Shown one piece after another: positions 1 to 6,311 of a DNA stretch of 9,409 nucleotides. The stretch's first letter is position 1. Every line of letters begins with the position of its first letter. This stretch comes from Bacteroidota bacterium (lineage in GTDB: Bacteria; Bacteroidota; Bacteroidia; 2-12-FULL-35-15), in NCBI GenBank assembly GCA_026391935.1, contig JAPLDC010000408.1, positions 1 to 9,409 of the forward strand, given 5' to 3'. The translations under genes and the position numbers were made by a program. The notes below the pieces were generated by a model. That model was not told where the DNA came from and made no database searches. It saw nothing but the letters and a program-made list of their open reading frames with translations.

Positions 1-408
1 TCCTGGTATTCCAACACGCAAATGGGTTCCACCTGGAATTACATGAGTGTGCATGCAAAAGGGACAATAAATTTTATGCCGAACGAAGGTTTGATAGCAC
101 TCATGAAAAAACTGACCTTGCATTTTGAAAAAGACAATACCTCCTCTCCTACCATCTATGATAATTTACCGGAGGAATATGTAAAAAAAATGTTGACCGC
201 TATTGTTGGCTTTGAAATTAAAGTGGATGACCTCCAAAATGTTTTTAAGCTGAGCCAGAACAGAGATGAAAAAAGCTACCGTAACATCATAGCCAAATTA
301 GAAGCAGAAGGAGGAAACTCTTCATTGATGGCAGCAGAAATGAAAAAGAGAATGGAACAATTATTTCCTCCCGGTGTTGAATGGGATGGAAGTAAATTTA
401 TGTCTTAA
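1..408 (+). CDS. PaiB-like FMN-binding split-barrel protein, 3' part
   Basis: This is the C-terminal 135 residues of a protein whose 5' end lies left of the window; the frame is open from base 1 (S-W-Y-S-N-T-Q-M) to the TAA at 406-408. It resembles the PaiB family (FMN-binding negative transcriptional regulators, about 200 aa when complete). The family signals I see are the block STWNYMSVHAKG, which resembles the PTWNYxxVH block, and then LPEEYVKKMLTAIVGFEI followed by FKLSQNR, the segment that closes the split barrel. In Bacillus, PaiB is linked to repression of sporulation and protease genes, but most homologues are simply flavin- or heme-binding barrel proteins of unknown role, so a regulatory job here is only inferred. 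It converges with carB and shares the hairpin at 702-727 as probable terminator, with a REP-like element between. The methionine at 22 is internal, not a start. Confidence 0.85.
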   Translation, partial: SWYSNTQMGSTWNYMSVHAKGTINFMPNEGLIALMKKLTLHFEKDNTSSPTIYDNLPEEYVKKMLTAIVGFEIKVDDLQNVFKLSQNRDEKSYRNIIAKLEAEGGNSSLMAAEMKKRMEQLFPPGVEWDGSKFMS

Positions 409-533
409 GGATAATTCTAAGCACAAATAACAAGACTTTCAACACTTCAGATAAGAGTTTCTGCAAGTCGTGCAAGTAATTCCCCCTGTACGCGCTAAGA
501 TTTTCCACACATTAAATAAAATTAATCTGAATA

Positions 534-682
534 GTAGGCGCTAGGCTCCGCCTAGTGACAGCATTACTCGTAAGCTTTGCTTACATACAGCACTTTTATT
601 CTCGTATCTAATTTTAGCGGAACATTCTCATAGTAAGCAAAACTTACAACAGGAATGTCACTAGGCAAAGCCTAGCGCCTAC
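534..682. repeat. REP/BIME-like inverted pair with four nested hairpins
   Basis: The two ends are inverted copies: 534-560 matches the reverse complement of 656-682 at 25 of 27 positions. Each arm also carries two small hairpins. The left arm has CTAGGC-TCC-GCCTAG (541-555) and GTAAGC-TTT-GCTTAC (570-584). The right arm has GTAAG-CAAAA-CTTAC (633-647) and CTAGGC-AAA-GCCTAG (661-675). The arms are thus about 50 nt each around a 48-nt centre. Both outer ends, read inward, begin with GTAG followed by a hairpin. That is the layout of enterobacterial REP sequences, where GTAG sits 5' of the hairpin and is recognised by REP-associated tyrosine transposases, and two inverted REPs make a BIME. No target-site duplication is obvious. 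A MITE is the alternative. The palindromes are seen directly; the mobilisation is inferred. Confidence 0.75.
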
Positions 683-701
683 GATTTTGTACCAACAAAC
701 A

Positions 702-727
702 AAAGGCTGAAATCTCTTTCAGCCTTT
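702..727. terminator. Bidirectional intrinsic terminator for PaiB-like gene and carB
   Basis: AAAGGCTGAAA (702-712) pairs perfectly with TTTCAGCCTTT (717-727) around a TCTC loop, an 11-bp stem. Downstream on the plus strand comes GTTGTTT and later a run of eight T. On the minus strand the stem is followed by a T-rich tail (TTTGTTTGTTGG). It lies about 75 nt beyond the carB stop and serves both convergent genes. Confidence 0.8.
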
Positions 728-754
728 GTTGTTTAAATTATCAATTTTTTTTAA

Positions 755-787
755 GATTGCCGCGGTCGTACCTCCCTCGCAATGACG
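755..787. repeat. Short REP-like palindromic repeat
   Basis: On the minus strand this reads CGTCATTGCGAGG...GCGGCAATC. ATTGC (complement of 779-783) pairs with GCAAT (complement of 756-760), and a small GGT-ACG-ACC hairpin sits inside. The CGTCATTGCGAGG...GCAATC pattern is one I recognise as a dispersed intergenic repeat in many bacterial genomes. It lies just past the 3' end of carB. Only one copy is in the window, so its dispersal cannot be shown here. Confidence 0.5.
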
Positions 788-803
788 TTCCTAATTATCT
801 TTC

Positions 804-2087
804 CTACTTACTCAAATACAAATTCCTTTCACTATAAATCGTATGAAAGAATTCATCCGTCAAGTCATCAATAAAATAAATAGCTTCACCTGTCGATTTC
901 ATTTCCGGTCCTAACTCTTTTGTTACTTCAGGGAATTTCTCATAAGAGAATACAGGAATTTTAATTGCATATCCTTTTTTACGCGGACTGAATTTAAAGT
1001 CTTTCACTTTTGCACCCAACATTACTTTTGTAGCATAGTTTACATACGGCTCGTCATATGCTTTCGCGATAAATGGAACGGTACGTGATGCACGCGGATT
1101 TGCTTCAATGATATAAACCACCTCATCTTTAATTGCAAACTGGATATTCAACAATCCAACAGTTTTTAATGCGATAGCAATTGTTTTAGTATGTTGCTCC
1201 ATTTGTTTGATCACATTATCACTCAGATCGAATGGTGGAAGCACAGCATATGAATCACCGGAGTGAATCCCTGCCGGCTCAATGTGCTCCATCATTCCAA
1301 TAATGTAATTATCAGTTCCATCACAAATAGAATCAGACTCTGCTTCTATTGCGTTTTCTAAAAAGTGATCCAACAATACCTGATTACCGGGATGATCTTT
1401 CAGAAGATTTACAACATGCTCCTCAAGGTCTTTCTCATTAATAACAATCTTCATATTTTGTCCTCCTAATACATAAGAAGGACGAACCAATAATGGAAAA
1501 CCTAATTCTTTCGATAACTCCACCGCTTGTTCAGCATCTTCGATCACACCAAATTTAGGATACGGAATATTATATTCTTTTAAAAGATTAGAGAAACTGC
1601 CTCTGTCTTCCGCTAAGTCCAACGACTTATAATCAGTTCCTATGATTTTTATTCCGTAACGTTCTAATTTCTCGGCTAGTTTCAAAGCAGTTTGTCCACC
1701 TAGTTGAACGATCACACCTTCCGGTTTTTCATTTAAGATAATATCGTAAATATGTTCCCAGAAAACAGGCTCGAAATATAATTTATCAGCAACATTAAAA
1801 TCTGTTGAAACAGTTTCCGGATTGCAATTGATCATGATTGTTTCGTAACCCAACTCTTTCGCTGCAAGCACACCGTGCACACAACTATAATCAAATTCAA
1901 TACCTTGTCCGATCCGGTTTGGACCGCTTCCCAACACAACAATTTTTTTCTTTTCGGATGCGATAGATTCATTCTCATCCTCGAAAGTGCTGTAGTAATA
2001 GGGTGTTTTCGCTTCAAATTCAGCAGCACAGGTATCTACTAATTTATAAACACGATTAATATTTAATTCTCGTCTGCGGTTAAACAC
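804..2087 (-). CDS. carB: Carbamoyl-phosphate synthase large subunit, C-terminal half (carB distal fragment)
   Basis: This is the second half of CarB, which makes carbamoyl phosphate for pyrimidine and arginine synthesis with the glutaminase subunit CarA. It holds the carbamate-phosphorylating ATP-grasp domain: VLGSGPNRIGQGIEFDYS (residues 51-68), AEDRGSFSNLL (159-169), VRPSYVLGGQNM (201-212) and IEANPRASRTVPF (327-339) carry the expected nucleotide- and metal-binding residues. The frame is open upstream to base 2162, just after the TAA ending the first half, and the extra 25 codons (IFYEAKQKGYADRQIAHLL...) are also normal CarB sequence. The GTG at 2087 is therefore probably an internal valine (V-F-N-R-R-R), not a natural start. 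The protein stops at SERNLYLSK right after the ATP-grasp, lacking the MGS allosteric domain of E. coli CarB, as I recall for Bacteroidota. Unless the stop is read through or translation restarts, this half is not made. Confidence 0.85.
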   Translation of the reverse strand: MFNRRRELNINRVYKLVDTCAAEFEAKTPYYYSTFEDENESIASEKKKIVVLGSGPNRIGQGIEFDYSCVHGVLAAKELGYETIMINCNPETVSTDFNVADKLYFEPVFWEHIYDIILNEKPEGVIVQLGGQTALKLAEKLERYGIKIIGTDYKSLDLAEDRGSFSNLLKEYNIPYPKFGVIEDAEQAVELSKELGFPLLVRPSYVLGGQNMKIVINEKDLEEHVVNLLKDHPGNQVLLDHFLENAIEAESDSICDGTDNYIIGMMEHIEPAGIHSGDSYAVLPPFDLSDNVIKQMEQHTKTIAIALKTVGLLNIQFAIKDEVVYIIEANPRASRTVPFIAKAYDEPYVNYATKVMLGAKVKDFKFSPRKKGYAIKIPVFSYEKFPEVTKELGPEMKSTGEAIYFIDDLTDEFFHTIYSERNLYLSK

Positions 2088-2162
2088 TTCGCTTTCCAGA
2101 CATTTCAGAAGGTGAGCAATTTGTCTGTCGGCATACCCTTTTTGTTTTGCTTCATAAAAAAT

Positions 2163-2165
2163 TTA
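2163..2165 (-). other. In-frame TAA interrupting carB
   Basis: The codon series CTT-CCA-CGC-TAA-ATT-TTT-TAT-GAA places a stop between LPR and IFYEAKQKGYADRQ. Both sides are in the same frame and both match CarB without a gap, so a single base substitution, for example GAA to TAA, explains it. It falls in the helical oligomerisation domain between the two ATP-grasp halves. It could be a real nonsense mutation, a sequencing or assembly error, or, less likely, a recoded stop. Confidence 0.85.
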
Positions 2166-3620
2166 GCGTGGAAGTTGAGGCAAAGCATATTTAGAAATTT
2201 CATTTTCCAATAAAATCATCTCTTCTATCTGATTCAAAAACCAAGGATCGATACGTGTTAATTTTTGAATTGTCTTGATAGAGATCCCTAATTTGATTGA
2301 ATCATAAATATGAAACAAACGATTCCAACTTGGACGTTCCAGACTCTTCAACAATTCATCCTGATTTTTCACTTCTCTTCCATCAGCACCTAAACCGTTG
2401 CGTTTTATTTCTAACGACTGACATGCTTTTTGTAATGCTTCCTGGAAACATCTTCCAATTCCCATTACTTCACCAACCGACTTCATTTGAAATCCTAATT
2501 CACGATTGGCGCCTTTGAATTTATCAAAGTTCCAACGCGGGATTTTCACAATCACATAATCTAATGTAGGTTCAAAAAAAGCGGAAGTAGATTTTGTAAT
2601 TTGGTTCTCCAATTCATCCAGATTAAAACCAATCGCCAATTTTGCAGCGATCTTTGCGATCGGATACCCCGTTGCTTTACTTGCCAATGCTGATGAGCGG
2701 GATACACGGGGATTTATTTCAATGGCGATAATATCTTCAGAATCATCCGGATTTACCGCAAACTGAACATTGCAACCACCCGCAAAATTTCCAATGCTAC
2801 GCATCATTTTGATTGCCATGGTACGCATCTTTTGGAAGGTACTGTCCGATAAGGTCATTGCAGGAGCAACAGTAATACTATCACCAGTATGAACGCCCAT
2901 TGGATCAAAATTCTCTATCGAGCAAATAATAACAACATTGTCATTATTATCTCTTAACAATTCCAACTCATATTCTTTCCAGCCCAATACGGCTTTATCA
3001 ATAAGCACTTCATGAATTGGAGACGTATGCAATCCTCGATCTATCGCTTTATCAAATTCTTCTTTTACATAAACAACCGCACCTCCACTACCTCCAAGTG
3101 TAAATGAAGGACGGATCACCAAAGGAAAACCGAATTCCTGAGCAATTTCTTTTCCTTCTAAAAACGAACGACAAATTTTTGATGGAGCCATGCCCACACC
3201 GATAGATTCCATTCTCGCACGGAACTTATCTCTGTCCTCCGTTACTTCAATCGCTTCAATATCAACACCGATCATACGGACACCGTATTTTTTCCAAATA
3301 CCCATCTCGTCACATTTCATCGCCAGATTCAAAGCCGTTTGTCCGCCAACAGATGGCAGCACAGCATCAATATCTTTATTCTCTTCTAATATTTTAATGA
3401 TGGACTTAGCCTCCAATGGCAACAGATAAATATTCTCTGCTGTCACCTTATCAGTCATGATGGTTGCAGGGTTGGAATTGATCAAGGTCACAGTAACGCC
3501 CTCTTCTCTCAATGATCTGGCTGCTTGGGAACCTGAATAATCGAATTCACAAGCTTGTCCGATCACAATTGGACCGCTACCGATGATCAAAACTGATTTT
3601 ATGGAATTATCTCTTGGCAT
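2163..3620 (-). CDS. carB: Carbamoyl-phosphate synthase large subunit, N-terminal half (carB proximal fragment)
   Basis: This is the first 485 residues of CarB. It contains the carboxyphosphate-forming ATP-grasp domain: LIIGSGPIVIGQACEFDYSG (residues 11-30), TEDRDKFRARM (127-137, with R130 matching E. coli R129), IRPSFTLGGSGG (169-180), GWKEYELE (213-220), Q286, and EINPRVSRSSALASKATG (301-318, with E301, N303 and R305 for metal and nucleotide). After about residue 400 comes the helical oligomerisation domain, which is cut by TAA. The ATG at 3620 fits the family N-terminus MPRDNSIKSVLIIGSGP. With the distal part the frame spans 939 codons including both stops, about 938 positions, which agrees with a Bacteroidota CarB lacking MGS. 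No carA is adjacent. I see no convincing TAnnTTTG promoter upstream. Some archaea and Aquifex have naturally split carB, but here the missing linker is intact after the stop, so a disrupted single gene is the better reading. Confidence 0.9.
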   Translation of the reverse strand: MPRDNSIKSVLIIGSGPIVIGQACEFDYSGSQAARSLREEGVTVTLINSNPATIMTDKVTAENIYLLPLEAKSIIKILEENKDIDAVLPSVGGQTALNLAMKCDEMGIWKKYGVRMIGVDIEAIEVTEDRDKFRARMESIGVGMAPSKICRSFLEGKEIAQEFGFPLVIRPSFTLGGSGGAVVYVKEEFDKAIDRGLHTSPIHEVLIDKAVLGWKEYELELLRDNNDNVVIICSIENFDPMGVHTGDSITVAPAMTLSDSTFQKMRTMAIKMMRSIGNFAGGCNVQFAVNPDDSEDIIAIEINPRVSRSSALASKATGYPIAKIAAKLAIGFNLDELENQITKSTSAFFEPTLDYVIVKIPRWNFDKFKGANRELGFQMKSVGEVMGIGRCFQEALQKACQSLEIKRNGLGADGREVKNQDELLKSLERPSWNRLFHIYDSIKLGISIKTIQKLTRIDPWFLNQIEEMILLENEISKYALPQLPR

Positions 3621-3623
3621 AAT

Positions 3624-3651
3624 TAGATATTTGATGTAAGATATTAGATCT
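3624..3651. repeat. Short AGATATT direct repeats upstream of carB
   Basis: AGATATT occurs twice (3625-3631 and 3639-3645) around TGATGTA, with a further AGATCT directly after. This simple degenerate repeat lies within 30 nt of the carB start codon. It may be simple-sequence drift and has no clear function from the sequence. Confidence 0.35.
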
Positions 3652-3673
3652 TTATGTTTTATAGTTTAGAACT

Positions 3674-3700
3674 GTCATCCCCTGCTACGACAAGGGATCT
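3674..3700. repeat. Short REP-like hairpin upstream of carB
   Basis: GTCATCCCCTG CTACGA CAAGGGATCT folds into a stem of about 8 bp (ATCCCCTG with CAAGGGAT, one G-T wobble) with a six-base loop. The GTCATCCC...GGGATCT shape is that of short dispersed intergenic palindromes known in many bacteria. It lies in the carB leader, 54 nt before the start codon, without a T-tract, so it is unlikely to be a terminator. Confidence 0.5.
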
Positions 3701-3810
3701 GTTAATTCGAACACGTATTCATTTTTACTCGTTTTCTGCCCACGAAAATACTTATAAAAGAGCCTTTTCGTTAAAAATTCTATTAACAAGTTTTCAAGAA
3801 AAAAGGGCAT

Positions 3811-3842
3811 AAAAAAAGCCTTTCCAATAACGGAAAGGCTTT
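3811..3842 (-). terminator. rpmH intrinsic terminator
   Basis: GGAAAGGCTTT (3832-3842) and AAAGCCTTTCC (3815-3825) form a perfect 11-bp stem with a six-base loop. On the minus strand it is followed by a run of T (complement of A3811-3814). It lies 26 nt beyond the rpmH stop codon and separates rpmH from carB transcription. Confidence 0.85.
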
Positions 3843-3867
3843 TATATTGATAGAAGTTTATCACTTA

Positions 3868-4029
3868 CTATTTGTGTGTTTTTTCGTCAGAAACTGTTAA
3901 TTTTTTTCTTCCTTTAGCTCTACGGGAAGCTAATACTCTGCGTCCATTTGCAGATGCCATTCTTTCACGAAAACCGTGTTTGTTAGTTCTCTTTTTTCTT
4001 GATGGTTGGTACGTACGTAATGCTTTCAT
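3868..4029 (-). CDS. rpmH: 50S ribosomal protein L34
   Basis: This 53-residue gene is short but clear: MKALRTYQPS at the start, then NKHGFRERMASANGRRVLASRR and AKGRKKLTVS, the near-invariant core of L34, a small, very basic rRNA-binding protein of the large subunit. The length is slightly above the usual 44-52 because of two extra residues at the N-terminus and the DEKTHK tail, similar to other Bacteroidota L34. ATG at 4029 is the only sensible start; stop is TAG at 3868-3870. It has its own promoter box at 4103-4110 and a strong terminator at 3811-3842, so it appears monocistronic. No rnpA follows, unlike the classic rpmH-rnpA order; carB lies downstream instead. The opposite strand also has an open frame from 3872 to 4111, which is only the antisense of this gene. 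Confidence 0.97.
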   Translation of the reverse strand: MKALRTYQPSRKKRTNKHGFRERMASANGRRVLASRRAKGRKKLTVSDEKTHK

Positions 4030-4102
4030 TATTTTGCTTATGTTGTGCTCTTCTTATTCAGAAGAACTTATTTATTTATTCAGTTTTCTTAATTTCGGAT
4101 TG

Positions 4103-4132
4103 CAAAGATAGAAGTTTTTTCTTTTCTACAAA
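4103..4132 (-). promoter_or_regulatory. Bacteroidota-type promoter of rpmH
   Basis: On the minus strand TTTG (4132-4129) is followed after 18 nt by TATCTTTG (4110-4103). This matches the Bacteroidota consensus of a TTG-type -33 box, a spacer of about 19 nt and a TAnnTTTG -7 box. Transcription would begin near 4097, giving a leader of roughly 70 nt before the rpmH ATG. Confidence 0.75.
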
Positions 4133-4258
4133 CTTTTTCTTTGAATTTGACTGACTAAATGAAAAAACAGACCTTTTTTAAGGTATTTCCCGCCTTAGTT
4201 CGTCTTCATATAAAGGGTAGCAATTATTCAATTTAACATTTAAAGCAACAAAAAATCA

Positions 4259-4266
4259 TACATTTG
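4259..4266 (+). promoter_or_regulatory. Putative -7 box of the ABC transporter gene
   Basis: TACATTTG fits TAnnTTTG exactly and lies 17 nt before the ATG at 4284, giving a very short leader. I see no clear TTG at the -33 position, so it is less certain than the rpmH promoter. Confidence 0.5.
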
Positions 4267-4283
4267 CACCTCAATTTTCAAAA

Positions 4284-6077
4284 ATGGCAAGAAAAGTAAA
4301 AGAAACGGACGATTTACCGAAAGCGAAGATCAATAAAACCTCTTTAAGAAAAGCGTTACGGATATTTGAATATACAGGAAAACACAAATGGAAACTCTAT
4401 TTAGGGCTTGTTTTTTTGCTATTGACGGGTGGGACAGCCCTATTATTCCCGATGATGCTTGGAAGTTTGGTAAAGACAATCGAACACAAGGATTTCTCTA
4501 CCATCAATGATATCGGTATTTACCTGATCATTGTGTTGAGTCTACAGTCCGTTTTCTCCTATTTCCGGATCTACCTTTTTGTAAATTACACCGAGAATAC
4601 GTTAGCATCACTTCGACAAGCAGTTTATTCGCATTTGATCTCCCTGCCCATGAGCTTTTTTGTACAACAACGTGTGGGTGACCTCAATAGCCGTATGTCG
4701 GCGGACATTTCGCAGATCCAAGATACGCTTACAACAACGATAGCTGAATTTCTGAGACAATTTATACTTGTTATCGGAGGAATCATTTTACTGCTTTATA
4801 TTTCTCCGAAGCTCACCTTGATGATGCTGGCGATAGTGCCTGTTGTGGCTGTTGCTGCAGTTGTTTTCGGAAGATTTATCCGAAAAACATCAAAGGAGGT
4901 TCAGGAAAAAATTGCCGGATCAAATACCATCATTGAAGAAACACTTCAAGGTATTGCCAATGTAAAAGCCTTTGCAAATGAATTTTTTGAAAACGCCCGC
5001 TATAAAAAAAGCACGGAAGAAATTGTAATTAATGCCATCAAAGGCGGAAAATACCGTGGAGGATTTGCCTCCTTCATCATCTTTTGTTTATTTGGTTCAA
5101 TAGTGGCCGTCATCTGGTACGGTGTGTTTCTGGCATCAAAAAATCAACTCCTAATTGGTGACCTTATCTCCTTTATCTTGTATTCAGCATTTGTAGGTGC
5201 CTCCTTTGGCGGCATTGCCGAATTATATGCACAGCTTCAAAAAGCAATCGGCTCTGTAGAAAGGGTTTTTGAGATACTGGACGAAAAACGTGAAGAGCTA
5301 GATATCACTTCCATTCATACAAACATGGATCGTGTTGAAGGAAATGTCAGATTCGAGAACATCGCATTCACCTATCCGTCCCGTAAGGAAATCCAGGTAT
5401 TGAAAAACATCACACTCACGGCTAAAAAAGGAGAAACGGTTGCTATCGTTGGTCCGAGTGGTTCCGGGAAATCAACATTGATAGGATTATTGCTTCGCTT
5501 TTACGATCCCGAAAATGGCACTTTATTCATTGATGAAAAAGATGCAAAAAGTTATTCATTAACTGCATTGCGTAATAATATGGCAATCGTGCCGCAAGAT
5601 GTGCTCTTATTTGGTGGTACTATCAAAGAGAATATTGCATACGGAAAACCGAGCGCTACCATTGCTGAAATCGCTGAAGCAGCTCGCAAAGCAAACGCAT
5701 TGGAGTTCATAGATACCTTCCCCGAAAAATTTGAAACAATCGTTGGTGAACGAGGCGTTAAACTTTCAGGAGGACAACGTCAGCGAATTGCAATAGCTCG
5801 TGCTGTTTTAAAAGACCCTAGTATTTTGATTCTGGATGAAGCAACAAGTTCTCTTGACTCAGAGTCAGAACGAGTGGTGCAGGAAGCATTGGATAAATTA
5901 ATGGTAGGACGAACCTCTTTTGTTATTGCTCACCGACTTTCAACGATCCGTAAAGCGGATAAAATTGTTGTCATCGACAAAGGCGCTGTTCGCGAAAGTG
6001 GAACACATGAGGAGCTGATGCAATTGGAAAATGGGATGTACCGAAGTTTGAGTAATTTACAAATGCAGTTGGCGTAA
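4284..6077 (+). CDS. ABC exporter half-transporter (MsbA/multidrug type)
   Basis: A 597-residue membrane protein with the standard fused layout of an exporter half-transporter. Residues about 35-310 form the transmembrane domain with six likely helices (near 38-60, 76-98, two in 155-197, 264-284 and 290-310). Residues about 350-595 form the ATPase. Visible motifs are the A-loop tyrosine (Y364 in FTYP), Walker A GPSGSGKST (390-398), Q-loop Q438, signature LSGGQ (494-498), Walker B ILILDE (514-519) with catalytic E519, D-loop SSLD, and H-loop H550. All are intact, so it should hydrolyse ATP. It would work as a homodimer in the inner membrane. MsbA-like lipid export or drug export are both possible; the substrate cannot be read from sequence. 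No partner gene is adjacent, which favours a homodimer. It is divergent from rpmH, and a new promoter lies at its 3' end. Confidence 0.93.
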   Translation: MARKVKETDDLPKAKINKTSLRKALRIFEYTGKHKWKLYLGLVFLLLTGGTALLFPMMLGSLVKTIEHKDFSTINDIGIYLIIVLSLQSVFSYFRIYLFVNYTENTLASLRQAVYSHLISLPMSFFVQQRVGDLNSRMSADISQIQDTLTTTIAEFLRQFILVIGGIILLLYISPKLTLMMLAIVPVVAVAAVVFGRFIRKTSKEVQEKIAGSNTIIEETLQGIANVKAFANEFFENARYKKSTEEIVINAIKGGKYRGGFASFIIFCLFGSIVAVIWYGVFLASKNQLLIGDLISFILYSAFVGASFGGIAELYAQLQKAIGSVERVFEILDEKREELDITSIHTNMDRVEGNVRFENIAFTYPSRKEIQVLKNITLTAKKGETVAIVGPSGSGKSTLIGLLLRFYDPENGTLFIDEKDAKSYSLTALRNNMAIVPQDVLLFGGTIKENIAYGKPSATIAEIAEAARKANALEFIDTFPEKFETIVGERGVKLSGGQRQRIAIARAVLKDPSILILDEATSSLDSESERVVQEALDKLMVGRTSFVIAHRLSTIRKADKIVVIDKGAVRESGTHEELMQLENGMYRSLSNLQMQLA

Positions 6078-6099
6078 CGGATTGTTTTCAGTATATTTG
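6069..6099 (+). promoter_or_regulatory. Promoter of the small-protein/nucleotidyltransferase pair
   Basis: TTG (6069-6071) and TATATTTG (6092-6099) are separated by 20 nt, a good Bacteroidota -33/-7 pair. It overlaps the last codons of the ABC transporter gene. Transcription would start around 6103-6106, which rules out ATG 6082 as start of the next gene and favours ATG 6121. Confidence 0.65.
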
Positions 6100-6120
6100 C
6101 TTATGAGCTTTTTAAAAAAA

Positions 6121-6309
6121 ATGGATAAATCCGCCTATAAGATAATCCGTACTTCTGCTGATCTGGAAGAAGAAACTACGTATTGGTTCGACAAAACTCC
6201 TCAAGAACGTTTAGAAGCTATTGAACACCTTCGACAACAATACATTCTATTTAAAAATCTTTCCAACAAATTAGATAAAACATTTTTTGCCATCAATTAC
6301 GGAAAATAA
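6121..6309 (+). CDS. Small conserved protein paired with nucleotidyltransferase (possible antitoxin)
   Basis: A 62-residue protein beginning MDKSAYKIIR. The frame could start at 6082 or 6103, but the promoter box at 6092-6099 lies inside or on those starts, so 6121 is preferred. The core TTYWFDKTPQERLEAIEHLR (about residues 15-34), with Y-W, T-P-x-E-R-L and L-R-x-Q, is a pattern I recognise from small proteins encoded directly upstream of minimal nucleotidyltransferases in many Bacteroidota and related bacteria. It ends with a basic, hydrophobic tail (LDKTFFAINYGK). There is no HEPN motif (R-x4-6-H), so it is not the classic HEPN partner. It ends 2 nt before the next ATG, so the two are translationally linked. 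The antitoxin or partner role is inferred from position and size only; no function is proven. Confidence 0.75.
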   Translation: MDKSAYKIIRTSADLEEETTYWFDKTPQERLEAIEHLRQQYILFKNLSNKLDKTFFAINYGK

Positions 6310-6311
6310 AT

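Larger units (their letters stand above)
409..803. other. 395-nt gene-free stretch between convergent genes
   Basis: No credible coding frame is present here. The first part (409-533) shows nothing I can name. It is followed by a large composite palindrome (534-682), a terminator hairpin (702-727) and a short REP-like hairpin (755-787), each listed separately. The stretch separates the 3' ends of the PaiB-like gene and carB, a typical place for palindromic intergenic repeats to accumulate without harm to promoters. Confidence 0.75.

Noticed and set aside
2155..2170. Frameshift in the T/A-rich run next to the carB stop
   Set aside because: The frame is the same on both sides, so no net indel is needed; a single substitution is enough.
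804..3620. Two naturally separate carB genes, as in some archaea
   Set aside because: Both parts are in one frame with no gap, the codons after the stop are still CarB sequence, and the distal part has no plausible start of its own near 2162.
3872..4111. Plus-strand open frame of 79 codons across rpmH
   Set aside because: It is the antisense of L34, which is clearly coded on the minus strand with its own promoter and terminator.
4180..4199. TAAGG...CCTTA hairpin in the rpmH/ABC divergent region
   Set aside because: A five-base stem with a nine-base loop is expected by chance in such sequence.
6121..6309. HEPN partner of an MNT-HEPN pair
   Set aside because: The protein is only 62 residues long and lacks the R-x4-6-H motif.
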